A DNA stretch of 64,000 nt. Origin: Phoronis australis. Taxonomy: Eukaryota; Phoronida; Phoronidae. The notes beneath the pieces are model-generated. The model did not search any database. It was not told the DNA's origin and saw only the letters and a program-made list of their open reading frames with translations. The position numbers and the translations under genes are program-made. This document shows, in pieces, positions 48,622-62,041 of the stretch (within the stretch, counting starts at the first letter, position 1; each line of letters begins with the position of its first letter). Location of the stretch: contig NMRA01000016.1 in assembly GCA_002633005.1 (NCBI GenBank), positions 1,745,391-1,809,390 of the forward strand. Direction: 5' to 3'.

Positions 48622-51397
48622 GCTGGTCCGGACACGTGGGTTGCTCAGATGTTGATGCTATCGGGGAATTCCTTGAGTCTAATATATAGAGAGACTTCAC
48701 TTCCGCATCGAGCAACTCGCTGTACCAACCAACTAGCTTATGAGCTAATGCAATTTCTAGGAAAGCGGGAATCGAAGAATCATTTAAAACCCTTGTCGCT
48801 ATCAGGGAGCATAGATTGTTAGGAATGACTTCGCAGTGACAACTGGCCGTGGTCTTAATAGCAACAAAAATGGTTAAAAATGCGTTTGCTGACTTGGATT
48901 CATCAACTGTCGATCATTCTTAAATAAATACAAATATCTTCGGTACTACCTCTCCAGTAACTTTGTTGAAGTGATCAGTCCAAAATGTCAAGCCTGGAAT
49001 GTTTTCCCGAAATTGAACACCAAAATAAGTTTGTCAAATTCCGTTTTCGTTTAATACCTATAATAAATGTCTGTTATTCTGTACCTAACATGTTTTGGAT
49101 TACGAAAATCATTTGCATTCCAGATTCGAGATACAAATTATTTGACACCCAGATACGATCAACGAGATTTCGAGTTTAAACTCGAACTCATAGCTTTAAT
49201 GCTAGAGTCATCAAGTGCAAAAAGATCCCAAAATCATCCTCTTAAACCACTAAATATCAAATTTGAAAGAAAAATCTTAAAAACAGTTTCGAGTTCGATT
49301 TCGAGTAAAAGATTAGATACCAGACCATAGCGAGTTTGTGTAGTGTAAATAGACGTTTTAGAAAAGCGCCGATAGAATAATGAAACAGAGTCTGACCTCA
49401 CCTTTCTCGCTAGTTATAATGTCGATTCATCGGTTTCATGTCTCTGATGAGGAGAATGGTTATCAAAATACATGCTCCCCAACGAAGGTGCAATATCGTG
49501 TTCGATTTTATTGGTAATGTATTGACAAATTTAATCGGTGAGTTCAAAAGATATGAAAATTCAGGAAAATCGTTTTGCACAGGGGGACCCATGGGAGCAC
49601 TGCAGGGGGTCTGGATCCAGTTTTTAGCCAAAGTGGAAAATAAAAACACTGGAAAATAGATGATTTCTATCTTTTAATTTCTATAGACCGCTGAACGAAC
49701 GGATCACGATATTAAAGTTCATTACCGCTTTCCCGCTATTTTTTATGACAGAATACCATTCAGAACCCTATCGTTTGACTAGGACCTCCCTTTCGTGAAA
49801 ATCTGCAACCGCGTTCGCTTACTCAGATCACGTTTGTACAAAAACTGGACAGTGCCGTTTAAATTTCAGGGCATAAAATTATTTCTAAATAGAACTCAGT
49901 ATTAATGAACACTCCCTAAAGCCCACTTTATCGAAAGAATTCATTGGTAGTTTCACTTTTATGTAGTTGTTACCTTCCAACAAATTCACAATAAGTTTTC
50001 TTCATTGCGTCTTTTTATTGAAAACAACTCCGGTGGCAGACTACTGGAAATTCGGCCTTTCTTATCAGGAGGCCAAGTTTCGATCGTCAAGAAAGTTGTT
50101 AATGGATTTTCCGTTTGAACCGATGCATGTATTGACCAATCAGGAATGTCGACACATAAATAAATTTTTCAAAACACAATTTTGATTCAAATTTAAAATT
50201 TCAATTAACTACAGCAACGATTGTGTGCACAGAGAACTCTTTTAAAAACGATCTGAACCGAAGTGTGCGGTGCCGGGGACCTGTGAAACTTTAGAGGTAA
50301 ATATTTGCCATATATTTTTCATAAACTATTTTGGTTGTATTGTAATGCTGTCAGATTTTTTAATTCCCATGCGTGTAGTGCGTTTTATCACAAAACGAAG
50401 ATGCCAGTTGTTGTTGTCTAGCAGAAACCATAAAAAAATGAATTATTAATGAGGTTCAATTTTAAAAACAATAATGGCCAAAGCCCTGGTAATATCGGCC
50501 TGCGTTAAGCAGAACAAATCAATTCGTGTGTTGGCTCAAAGCCAAGCGGGACACAGCCTGATGTCTGAATACACAATAGATTGCTCAGCAGGGAATTTGT
50601 ATTTTGAAGAATGAATGGTTCGACTAAAACAGCAAATGAGCGTGACACGCAGTTATCACAGAAAACGTTTTTCGTATACGTCCAGTTCAACATCATAGTT
50701 CGATAAGATTTCCTTTTTTCTGAGAAATGTCAACTTGCAAAACAAGGTATGTCGACAACAAGTAATGTGGGAAATATATTCTTCATTGCTGCAACAATAA
50801 ATGTGTGAAGAAAATAACCTATATTGCAATAGCCAACGTCATTGTTTTGCAAAAGGAAATCATGAACATTAATATTTGGTTATCTCTGAAACATAGAATC
50901 CTTGTGTTGATTTTTCTATTTGAGGTGACAAGTCACGCAACTGAAGGTGTCAATGAAGGCATGTAGTGTTTCACGGTTGGTTACCCATGGCTGTATCCCT
51001 TTGTAACTAAATATCCAGGTTAGGTGGACACAAGAAAGATACTTTACATTTCAGGTGTTCAAAGCATCGTTGCCAACATAAACATACCTTTGTTAATTAC
51101 ATTTCTTAATGAGCAAGAGCGTCCTTTCCATCACGTCCGTACTCGTCTTGAGATTAGGTACAATGAATGATGACGATGATTCATTTAACATTGACAATGA
51201 GTGTGACATGTTAAGGAAACAGTGTGTATTTTGCAATGTTGATAGGTGTTAACCGAGCGAGTGTGTCTGCTGTCTCAGTTCCGCGTGAGTGTCCCACGCC
51301 AGAGAACAACTCACTTGGATTTCAAACACCGTCCTAGCGCATTCGTGTCGACCTAACATCATAAACACCTGTGGCTGAGTCTTAGCAGTGGTCGACA
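48622..51397. other. Upstream flank of gene C
   Basis: 5' flank of the array. No exon was supported on either strand and no promoter element can be named. AT-rich in places (49030-49330 and 50300-50470). Confidence 0.45.
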
Positions 51398-51480
51398 ATG
51401 GAAAGAATTTACACGGGAAGACTCATTGTATTTGCGTTGTTTTCGTTATTTCCCTTGGTGAAGGCTAATTCATCTACAAT
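51398..51480 (+). CDS. Possible signal-peptide exon of an unidentified secreted or membrane protein
   Basis: ATG (A at -3) opens M-E-R-I-Y-T-G-R, then a hydrophobic core (LIVFALFSLFPLV) and K-A-N-S-S, a textbook signal peptide with a likely cut after Ala. The frame stops at 51482, but a GTAGTA donor begins at 51481 (phase 2). An alternative donor, TTG|GTGAAG at 51458, gives phase 0. The function is unknown and it could be chance, but the composition is clean. Confidence 0.4.
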
Positions 51481-54222
51481 GTAGTAGGACGCAGCCATGG
51501 TGCGCCCGGACAGAACCCCGCCTTCTTTCCAACGCTATCGTACGTGTACGCGAAGCAATCGAATTTCTGCAGCGCATTCAGGCAACTCGACGTGTGTAGA
51601 TTTGATTTACTACCATTCCAGTGTCCGTCGTGCAAATGTGCAGATGCAAAATGAACGCTTTTAGTTCCAAATCCCTTCATTAACAAGTTTATAAGGTACC
51701 AATGTATTCTGCAAGTTGTCTGTGCTGATTTGACCTTGCATTCATGATATTGATTGACAATGTCAGAAATGATGATTGGCACACGATTCTGCACTGTTCT
51801 TGAGACTTTTACTCAGTTGTAAAATTAGTGATTGGATTTAATGTTACAAAATCTCACTTTTTTGCCGCCATTCATGCACCTCCACAATTATCTTGACTCA
51901 AATGTTTTCCTGTGTATTTTTCAAAAACATATATGGGTCTCTTTCGATTTCTTTACCTGGAATTTGAAGCAATTTCGAAGAATCATCCGGGGGTCGCCTG
52001 CTGAGTTTGTTTAATGATAGGGCAAGGCCATGCGTGCAAATTTTAACAAAGGGTGTGAGTTGATTTTGGCAAAGACCACCGTCTGGGCTCTCTGATTGGG
52101 ATTTGACCTGGGCGAACCTGAGTGGAGAAATCGCGGGGTTTGAAATAGGATCCGTCGGTGCATGGTGTATGGACAACTGTGGGTCATCTTGAAAAAGGGG
52201 AGATTCGTAGCGGCGTGTAATATAATAAAGGGAACGTCTTCAATACACCATAAAAATTAGATTGGCGAACTCATGGGAAATAATATGTCCTTTCAATGTT
52301 TTAGACTGTTAATTTTGTTGCTCATTCGTTTTAAATAAAATTACATAAAGTAACTGACAGAATGCATTCGGCGGTCACCTGTAATCAGACAAATTTGGTA
52401 AAGCCACGAGGGGCCTTAGTTGTTGAATATCAGTACATGACACTGGACAATTTGTCTTATCCTTGATTTTGGTCGAGGTTGCTGTCATCTCATGGTCTTT
52501 ATCTCACAACGAATTAGGTCAGGTACCCACAATACTAGTAGTGACATCTGGCGCTGAAATATAAAATCAATCACTCTTCAACTTATTCAAGCGAAGGTTC
52601 AATGCATAACGGGAAAGGACATGGAAAGGACATTACAATAAAAATATTCAATGAAAACACATTAAAACGTTTAAGACTTATATCATGTAACATAAATCTA
52701 AAAAATAAGCCAAACAAGAAGGTTAGTAGCAACAATAAAATTCATTAAGTGGTACAACACGAGTTTTGTTTAGTTTATAGTAAACCTTTATTACTCATTA
52801 CATTTTTATTTAAAGATAACACTTAACTGTAAATAGCACAAAATCGAAAAATGGTACACGAAATCCTTATTTCAAGAAAATAAAAGTGAAAGATAAGAAT
52901 TTCCGAGAAAGCAACTTTCTTATTACTGACCTGGACCATGCAGCCAGCCGACGACCAGGACAGCTGAAATTGGCTCTCCGGCTTTCATCAACGCAGGTAG
53001 GCATCTACGACGAGTGTCGTTACAGGTGACTTGTGTCCTGTCAATCCAGACAGGCACGTGATCCACCGCAAGTTCCCCGACGAACAAGAGATGCCCGAGT
53101 TGGCGTTTTTAACACCAGACCATAGTTTGTATGGGCTTTAAAAATCAAGAGGTCAGAAATGAATTCCACGAACTGAATTAATTCGCAGCATTAGTGTTCG
53201 GCGATAACTGGTTAAAATAACTTGTCCGTTGTATTAGCATTTCTCCGAAAGATCTGGATCCGCCCATGCATGTGTAAAGCAGTAATAGCAGTGCTGCGAT
53301 CATACAGGGGAAATTTGTGGCCCCTAAACATAACTTAACGTCACAGATTTGAAACACAGTTACCACTGAAAGCATTGTGAAGATAATTAAAAACGTAAAT
53401 TCACACCTGTTGTCAATATAAAGGAACTAATTCACGGAGAAATTAATTTTAATTCGTCAAAACGAATGGCAATGATGCTAGCGACAAACAGTGATGCGGT
53501 AGAGCATAAACCGACAGAAACACGGAGAATAAAAACAAAAACCAAAAGATGCGAAACTTACTGCCTGTCAATCATCAGTTGAAACTGATCAGAAGAAATT
53601 ATCAACAGAAGAGAACGAGGAAAACCTCCGAATCCAAGAAAGGCTCTGTCCTTAATTACGGGACCAGGAAGTGAGTATGTTACATGTTTATTTAGTACAC
53701 TGGACCTTCAATAAAGTTCTGTTGTTCTTTATACTGCTCGAGTGTGGTTAGGTCGTTTGTCAAAGTTTCGGTTTCGTAGTATATTTTCTTAACAACCTCG
53801 GACGACTACCTTAAAACATGATACGTGACCCTCCTTTGTGACTCATAACAGCCGCGTGTAGGTAAAAGATACGCTTCTGCTTAAATGATTACAGAAAATG
53901 TGATTTCCAATGACAATATGACCGCTTATTGCATTGTTTTTCAACTTATCCTCATATTGGGGGAACTCACTTTTCAGAGAAAATGAGACAAAGCACGTGC
54001 GTTATAAATTTTATTTCCCTCGTTTCTGTTTTGTTGGATGTTTCACTTTTCTGCTCAGTGACATTTCTGGGAACCCGCGTCACAGTGAATCTCTGACTAT
54101 GAGGATTTTCATGCCTGAGACGTCAACGTTTCATAACATCATACCCATCGATATGTTGAAAATTGCCCAGTAAAAACATTCACGCCATGCAATTAAACAT
54201 TTCTCTGTTTCACTCCTTGTAG

Positions 54223-54330
54223 TTGGAGACTGTCAACGTGCACTGCCAGTTTCGACGATTGCAGCAGAATAAAATGAATTCAGCTTGCCAACAACTGTGT
54301 CGTGCATGCATACGGGAGATATGCCGAATG
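54223..54330 (+). CDS. Possible cysteine-rich exon
   Basis: Acceptor CTCTGTTTCACTCCTTGTAG and donor ATG|GTATTA bound 36 codons, phase 0 in and out, with six Cys arranged C-x13-C-x3-C-x2-C-x4-C within V-H-C...S-A-C-Q-Q-L-C-R-A-C-I-R-E-I-C (five shown). No known family was recognised. It could join the phase 0 form of the 51398 exon, but its phase 0 end does not match the phase 1 start at 55524. Confidence 0.25.
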
Positions 54331-54952
54331 GTATTAATCTGTTGTACGTGTACAGGCCAGATTCATAAGGTTCGCCCACGTACAAGCATGACACCAATTG
54401 TTACTAGACTGCGTTAATCGTGAAAACGTAAGTGTTGCAATCACGGGGAAAGGTGTAACAATCTACATGTAGGATCTGGGTCTAATGATTTCACTCGAGA
54501 TCGAAGTCGAAATTATTTTTGGCATTTTCTTTGCTACTTTGCGCGAATTCGAGATGAGTTTCTACTATTCTATGCTCAAGTACACTAGTGGTTCAGGTAA
54601 TTGAAAAGTATTTAATCTTAGTTTTTACTTAATGATCCCACCAGTGAGGCTAAAAGTTCTAGTTTGAACTCGAGACTTCGAGTTTTTACACTATTTTTAG
54701 CTCGAATCTAGGGTCCATCAAATGTGATCACGTACTAGCAAGTTTGCACAGAAATAGGCACTTATCTTGAGATAGTACAAAAATAGAATGGGAAGTGCCA
54801 ACATGATTTTGACTTTAACTTCGCGTAGAGAGATTAGTCCCCGGGCCCCTGAACGTCAGTTTAACGAAAAATAAGCCGTCTCACCTATAGCGGGGTCGCA
54901 GCATACGGCTTAGCAATAATTTATTATCTGAGTAGGAATTACCAATTATGTT

Positions 54953-55108
54953 CAAGGGCGGATCCAGGATTGTGAGTTGGGGGGGAGCAGAATATTAGTC
55001 AGGATTTTGCCCGTCAGACATTCGGACCTCCTAACTGCCTAATGGAATCTGGGAGAATTTTTAGGGGAGCCATGGCCCATTTGGCCCCCTCTAAATCCGC
55101 TACTGATG
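54953..55108. mobile_element. CAGTGGCGGAT-type element, complete copy
   Basis: Begins GGGCGGATCCAGGATTGTGAG, ends GGCCCCCTCTAAATCCGCTACTG. About 80% alike with 45134-45290 in the same orientation (GTCAG.ATTTTGC, CATTCG.ACCTCC, ACTGC, AATGGAAT.TGGGAGAATTT). Confidence 0.8.
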
Positions 55109-55523
55109 TTTGCATGTTTTGGAAACATACTGTACTGTGGAGGTGAGATATTATATTACTGTTAGGAAATAAAAGAGTTTTGGGGCAAGAAAACTATTTT
55201 GAAGTAGGTTTCCAAGCGAAGCGAAAGCACTCAACACCAAATGATGCGAATTCATGGGGATCATTGAAAGGCGAGTGTTTCGCAAATGTGGTCGAAACCT
55301 CACCAACGTACGCCTATCAAAATCAGACGACCACTGATGTATTGATTATGGGGTATACAATTATAAACTAATTCAATGCTTTTGTTCCATAAGTGGAGAT
55401 CCCCCCCGACAGTGTATGGCTAATGTCAAGGGTCTGTGGATCGCAGTCCTGAATTCAGTCACACTTTTTGTCATGACACGTTTAATGAAACGCCAGACAC
55501 TTTCTTTTTAATTTATTTTTCAG

Positions 55524-55653
55524 TGGTCGACTGCCCGGGTGGGCACGTGCTTGTAAATCCACAACCAAGAAGTTTGACAAATGTTCCCGCCAACTCCTCC
55601 GTGGTCAAAGATTTAACGGCAATGAACTTGACAGGAAACAGCCTATATGTTGG
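55524..55653 (+). CDS. Possible exon with the first half of a fibronectin type III-like domain
   Basis: Acceptor TTTTTAATTTATTTTTCAG, phase 1 in. It encodes V-D-C-P-G-G-H, then V-V-K-D-L-T-A-M-N-L-T-G-N-S-L-Y-V, which fits the opening strands of FN3 domains (x-x-L-T-A-x-N-x-T-x-x-S-L-x-V). It has two N-x-S/T sites. The donor could be GG|GTATGG at 55654 or AAAG|GTAGAG at 55698. Domain assignment by pattern only. Confidence 0.4.
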
Positions 55654-58385
55654 GTATGGCATCTTTATTTCTATACAACAACGTAAATGTGAAAAAGGTA
55701 GAGATTCAGTATTACTGTGGTTCAGAATTCGTTACGTGAACAAAAATAATTTTATGGAACAAAAACATTAGGTCGAGTATAGTAGGCCTATACTCGCAAG
55801 GCGCATTGGCCATACAACGTACTTTAAAGTCTCTGTAAAAATGCCGACTGTACTACCTGGCTGGCACATATTATGTTTGTAAGGTAAGTTTCACCCGTTA
55901 CCGGTAAATGCATGTTGCTGCGGAATGTTATGAAATTCTATTTTACGGAATTTTATCAAGTTAAAGGTTGACAAATTTCTAATTTAATGGCCTACGTAAG
56001 TATCGTGTTTTGTACTGTTGTAAAGTGAGCAATTGCCAAGAAAATCGGTTTTCTGAGACCAGTCCCACCATGAATTTGATCCTGCAACTTTGTGGGTGCA
56101 CTGTCAGACGCTCTGCTGGCGGAAAAAACGCACATGTAGGTAAGTGCCAAACCCACTGCAAACGTCTGACTGACAACGGCGACAATTGACGATTTATCTT
56201 TTGTGGTAAAATCCCAAATCACAAGAAACTTTATCGTTTCGTAGCCCTGGTCAGAGGTAGCTTAACTTTAAAAAATTTACCACTTCCAACGATAATCCCA
56301 TTTTCGAAAAATAGAAAAACAGCGATCCATTTCTGTGCAAAACCGTTTTGATGAGCCGGCGCATCAATTATTCATGTACGTTAATGACACTCACTTTCCA
56401 TCGTCAACAATTTATATATGTACAGAGATATGTTTGTGGTGCATGAATGAGATTAGCCCGTACTGGCGTTCCATTGTCAAATTTCCTGCCATGTCCGACA
56501 AGGTACTGAGAAAAATCCAACAGCACATGTGCACCTGTATGACCTACCTGAAAACACTTAGACCTACATGTATTGAGGGAATCATTTGGTAAAAACACAA
56601 GCAATCTAAACCTCGCTTATTCTCGTTTTCAGTGTTTGTAGAGGCGCCGAGTTCACGATTAGCCGGAGTTTCTTTCCGTGTTTGACTCTCTAAAAAGCTT
56701 CAGTGAAAAAGATCATGCAGCCAGACACTACCAGGTACTACATTGAAAGGATCGACATTCGGCAACATCCGAATGGTCTAGTCTCGAAGCGACCAGGGTT
56801 ATCCTAAGGTGAAGTTTTATTTTAAAAACTATGACTTCAGCGGCATCTGTTCTTGCACCCCTTTGTTTTAGCACGCGTTAGACTCGACCGATACTAAACA
56901 ATGACTCTGTTCTTTCAACACACCACTGCTGCAATAGGTCATTCCATGGTATAAACAAAGCATTTCCGTTACAGATGCACCAGGTAAAATCTGGCTGTCA
57001 ACCCACTTTTTATTGATGTCGATTTTAAACATTGCAAAATTCACGTGTGAACTGGTCAACGCATGCAGAATATTGGAAATTACAATTTTCTAGACACAGA
57101 TTTTAGCTCATCAAGACATGTTTTACCACAAACGATAATGTAGACGAACGCAATTTGTACATTTACCACGAGGTCACATGTTTCTAGCTATAACACATTG
57201 TGACACACCACGGATTTTTAAAATACCTTAACTACTGACCTTGCGTTGCTTTCTGGAGAAAAACGCGTCCAAAACCATCATTTCACCTAAAATCACATGT
57301 ATTAAAGATCATGGATTACGCCCACCTCCAAACTACATACGTTTTTTAAAAATTAAGAAACAGAGCTATACTAGTTATCAAAGAGATTCCAGGCACGTTG
57401 TTAACAAGGAGTTAAAAGTAAGCATGACATTCAAACAATCTGTCCCACTGCTAAGCATTCGAAACCGTCCCAAAAGGACAAGTTTCGGATCCATTCACTT
57501 CGCTCCCTTGACCTGTTAAGAGAGCGATAAACTGGAGGTCAAACGTACCACTAATAGGGAATTTTGTTCCAAGAACAAATATCAAATACAAACCTCACAC
57601 ACGCAGAGGTAGATCGAGTGTTTCGAGCATATTAATTCAACTTAAAAGAAGACGGTTGGTTTTTAATATAGGCGTTTAAGCCATCAGTTTTAATAGCTGT
57701 AGCCCTGGCAAATTCTCACATTTCTTACCTCCACACATTTGAGCATTGGTTTAAGTATAGAACCTTCAATGGGCATATCTTTGTTATTTGAAGGGATTTT
57801 ACTGCCCGTTATTAAGTTTGAAATTTGTCTTTTTGTAGAGAAATCGAAGACCCATGAAGAGTCACAGACGTGGCAGTTGGCCTGGACAACGGAATTGTGT
57901 AGTTTGCTCGATACTAGTATTCTGCGTGCACTAATACCTGTAGTGTGAACAAACTGGTCTAAAGACTTACCTGATACCCCAGCCTATTCTACTGGAATAT
58001 AAAGCGCTGCAGTGTACCTGTGGCAGTCGTTAGAGGTCTGCTCGCAAATTGTCATCATACTATTTGGTTAGAAAATTATACATTCATTTTTAAACAACCA
58101 TGCATAGGTCCCTGGAAAATTTCACTGTTTTCTGCACGCTTATTGGCCCGCTGCGTCACATGATGTTGTAGGCCTATGGTTCAGCTTCATACAGGACGTC
58201 GCGAAACCAATCAGGTTTAAGCCAAATATTTTCATCAACTTCGGTGTAAATATAAATGATGGGCGCACTTATGTTAAATTGAAATGATCAAATATGATTG
58301 TACCTCTGGTGGCGAAACACATAACAAACAAATATTCATGAAACAGTTTCTCGCAAAAACTACAAGTTTGCGACATTTTCGTCAG

Positions 58386-58604
58386 TACGTTCCAATATTT
58401 TCGTGCACTTTGAACCCGTCGACGACGTATCAGTTCCAATTCAGACAGACTAATATATCTGAGGTTCCAAGTACCGTAATTCTGATTCTGAAAACGCTGT
58501 CAAGACCACAATCGTCAATATGCCCTTTCAGAATAGATGTCCGCGTGTGTCTGTATTTTAGTGGCGCATCTAATCACGTTCAAAGTTCGTGTCCATTCTT
58601 ATGA
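58386..58604 (+). CDS. Possible exon with the second half of a fibronectin type III-like domain
   Basis: After acceptor CATTTTCGTCAG the frame reads C-T-L-N-P-S-T-T-Y-Q-F-Q-F-R-Q-T-N, then S-E-V-P-S-T-V-I-L-I-L-K-T, a good match to the FN3 pattern L-x-P-x-T-x-Y-x-F-x-V-x-x-x-N...P-S...T. It is open to a stop at 58602. The true 3' boundary is unclear, since no strong donor was seen. It follows 55524 on the same strand, so both may belong to one gene. Confidence 0.4.
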   Translation, partial: YVPIFSCTLNPSTTYQFQFRQTNISEVPSTVILILKTLSRPQSSICPFRIDVRVCLYFSGASNHVQSSCPFL

Positions 58605-59319
58605 TGGTCTTGTTTGTGATTTTTACTCCATCAAGACTATCTTCGGATATCTTGCCCGCTGATAGTGGAAAAGTAATTCTGATACTTAGACGGTAGGCTA
58701 CGTGTGTTAATTCGACTTCGGTCCATTTAAGAGCTAACTTTTGATTTAAAACACTACTTGCAGTTAGAAATTAGTATCAACTAGGCTTAGTAATGCGTAA
58801 AAAATTAGAGTGATTTCTGGGCAATTCAGCGTTATTGCTTGAGACAGTCAACTCAGCTTTTAATGTTAAAATATTTTTTCCGGTTTGTCATAGCGGTTCA
58901 TATACTGTGCTTGGTCTAAAGACACAGAAAACTGTCACTAGAGTTTGAATGTTCCAAACCCAGAAACCACCAGTTTCAAGTGACGAGAATACTAGGTGGT
59001 CTCGTTGTCAACGCGAGTAATATAAAAAAACAAGACGCCATGGTTATTGTTATTGCTGTGTTATCGCAATCCATATAGTTGAAGTTCGTTTCTGCAGTCA
59101 TGCGCCAGTAAAAAAAGTTTTATGTCGGTGCCGACCATTATACAGCAGATCGGCAGCTTAGAGCACTTAGCACGAATGAACGAGGTGGCCCCTGGGGGAC
59201 TTTACGAGGGGGGAAATTTTAGAGCTAAATTAGATACCGGCCGAAACTAATTTAAAATCGACAGGATGTCGTGTCTTATTGAGCCCTGCATGGCCGAAAA
59301 GTGCATTCTAGAAAAGACC

Positions 59320-60000
59320 TGGGCCTCTAGAAACCCTAAAAGGACCCAACAAAATTGAGATAGCTCAACTATTCGAGGTACCATAAAGCAATCCTATGTG
59401 ATTGAGTACATGAGACTCGTCGCTATAAAAATGACCAAAGATAGACAATATACACCGAGTTGAGCCCTCCATAAACCCTCAAAAATGTCACCCACGCGCA
59501 TTGCTGTTGACAGTATGAGATAGATTAGATATTCGAGGGACCGATCTCACCTGATTTTAAATGGACAATGTGCCAGAGGGGGAATCGAATGACCCATCTT
59601 CATGACAGAAAACTTGTCTTCTGTAATGGGTCCGCCAGAGCCCACCCACCGGAAAAATTTCCCGCTATGCGGCATATGCCACTGATGACTAGTCTATCAC
59701 AAAACACGAAACTCTGACTTGTGCCAACAGAATCTTCCAAACATCTCGCCAACGGAATGATCTTGACATTTTGAGCAATATTAGTTATTCAAGGCATAAA
59801 TTGATTTAAAATTAACAGTCATGTCACACCGGCACAATGACCCGTGGCAAACCGTTACTTCCCCTCTAGAAAGGGCTTTCAGGTGACCGAAAAGACCTCC
59901 CAAAATCGAGCTTTTTCAACATTCGACGTACAACAAAAATGATTCCATATGATTCACTACATGCCACTGGCCAAAAATACGCCTGGTTGAATCCGACAGA
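59320..60000. repeat. Tandem repeat, inverted copy of the 8541-9200 family
   Basis: ATTCGAGGTACCATAA...ATGTGATTGAGTACATGAGAC at 59371 corresponds to the reverse complement of ATGTATTGAATCATATGAAATTG...GGTTCCTCGAATGTAT at about 8683-8728. Further starts at 59531, 59786 and 59931. More diverged than the left array. Confidence 0.75.
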
Positions 60001-60179
60001 AACACCAAAACATCTCACCACAGAAATTTGCGCTAAAGATATACGGCGTATCGGTTAAAAATTATTTTAGCAAACCGTGCACCAAACAAATATTGTGATC
60101 AGGCAAATTGAGATCTAAAGTTACTCAACATGTTGGAAAACTATATATGCACGTGCAAAAATAACTACTTACTTTGTTT

Positions 60180-60395
60180 TGTGAAGTTGAGATTCTCAAA
60201 TCATACCAGACCATTGCAGTCACCATCTGCCTCTGTACGTACAAAGGTTGGCTGACCACAGTGCAGAAAAGTGAGACCATCGAACTACCGTGAAATCATT
60301 TTTGTTCTGTAATTGACATTCAAATGATGCGCGCACTTTTATATCCGCAAATAAAAATTGCCAAATGCAAATTTTCTTTGTTGATTTATTATTAT
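60180..60395. repeat. Direct repeat pair, copy 1
   Basis: Aligns with 62945-63090: GAGATTCTCAA.TCATACCAGACCAT, CGAACTACCGTGAAAT.ATTTTTGTTCTG, TTTTATATCCGCAAATA, AAATGCAAATTTTCTTTG. This copy has about 60 extra bases (60217-60277). Confidence 0.85.
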
Positions 60396-61289
60396 TTATT
60401 TGCTTATTATAGTGACATAAGGGTGCCAGTAAATACATGATCTCAAACACAGAATATTCACTACACATCCCAGTCTCAATGGGCTTACGCAGTCACCTAA
60501 TAACAATTAAACCATTGCATAACATAATGCACACACACACAACATCAGACTTTACTTCTAACCTGCAAAGGGTAGTGAAGGAATTTTGCTGGTAATACCT
60601 TTCAAGTTATTTCGGAATACTGAAGTAGCGCAGAACCCCGTATAAAATGGTCGAATATGAGTATATTTTTCACAATCAAAGATTAATGAACTTCATCTTC
60701 AATTCCGTTTTTACAAACACAAAAATCCGTTCATTCACAGGAATTCCGGAGAACCGCAGCCCCACGTCAACCTCTAATGGTAGAATACCTCCTCTCAATT
60801 GAGTTAGTGACCGACCTCTGAGACACCGGCAAACGTAACTACTCTTCTACACAATAGTCATTTTTAACAGATCTGTATAAGCACAGTTTTGGTTTCTAAG
60901 TGATTATTTTTATCCCGTTTAACCCTTCTAACTGGAACCTGAATTCTCAAGCTTTCGAGATGCACAATTTGCTTGTTCCTGAAATTTTCTGAAAAATGCA
61001 TATCTCCACAATTTTAAATATTGATCTTGACCAATTGCAAGAGCTCCGATGTTTAAGGTCCCATAAAAATACTTTTTAGCAATTCTGTTGTCATCCATTT
61101 GAACTAAACGATTCCAAAGCCTTAGCATATTTTCATGTTTTTGTAATGTGAATTTGGCCATCCCCAGTCACCACAAAGTACTGCATTGGCAGCATGTGCT
61201 CTCGTTCTGATCATTTTGCTCAGACCCGTATTGGAATCTGGCCCGTATTTGAATGACGTCATCATTCCCATACGGGAAGTAGACTAGTT

Positions 61290-61885
61290 TCTGGCCCGTA
61301 TGCCTCTTTCGAATTATGATCAGACCATTTCACAATGTTTAATATAAATTGTACTTTGGTTGACACAAATATTTGCATGTTGGAAGCTTGCATTCGCGTC
61401 ATTTTGAAGCCGAAAGTGTTATCGCTGTCGAGAGGCGTATTGGAATCGGCGACAGTGGGCCTTTAAAGTTGGTGGAAAATACGCAAAAGTTCAAGGAAAG
61501 ACATTAGATTGTCATTTCATATCATTTTATATGCAAATGGTTCAAATTTGTTACCTTTGAAACGTCTTAATCGACTAATTAGCACACATTCCCGCCAAAA
61601 AGGGCCCGAATGGGAATCACTGGGACGGTAATAGGGACCGCCTAAAGTGTCGAATAAAAAACAAAATGCCTCCCTCAAATTATGATCAGACTATTTCACA
61701 ACTTTTAATATAAATTGTACTTTGGTTGACACAAATATTTACATGTTGGGAGCTTGCATTCGCGTAATTTTGAAGCAGAAGGTGTGATCGCCCGGAGAGA
61801 TTCTACGGGCTGGCTGTCGAGTGTGTGGCCCGTTTTGGAGTCGGCGACAGTAGGTCTTCAAAGTTGATGGAAAATACGTGGAAAC
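61290..61885. repeat. Local tandem duplication of about 190-220 bp
   Basis: 61297-61488 and 61664-61885 share ATTATGATCAGAC.ATTTCACAA, TTTAATATAAATTGTACTTTGG, TTGACACAAATATTT, AGCTTGCATTCGCGT and TCGGCGACAGT. The second copy has about 30 extra bases. CCCGTAT motifs recur between and before them. Confidence 0.85.
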
Positions 61886-62041
61886 GCAACCTGATCTGTT
61901 CGTATACAGCAATATTCAAATTCGTCGAAAACGTTCTATTAGAAGCTAAATTTTCAAAATAATTCGCCTTGCAGTCGGGAAATTTTTCTGTCTTTTCCTC
62001 TAATAATGAAGCATTTTCCTTGATTCCTGAAGTACTACCCG

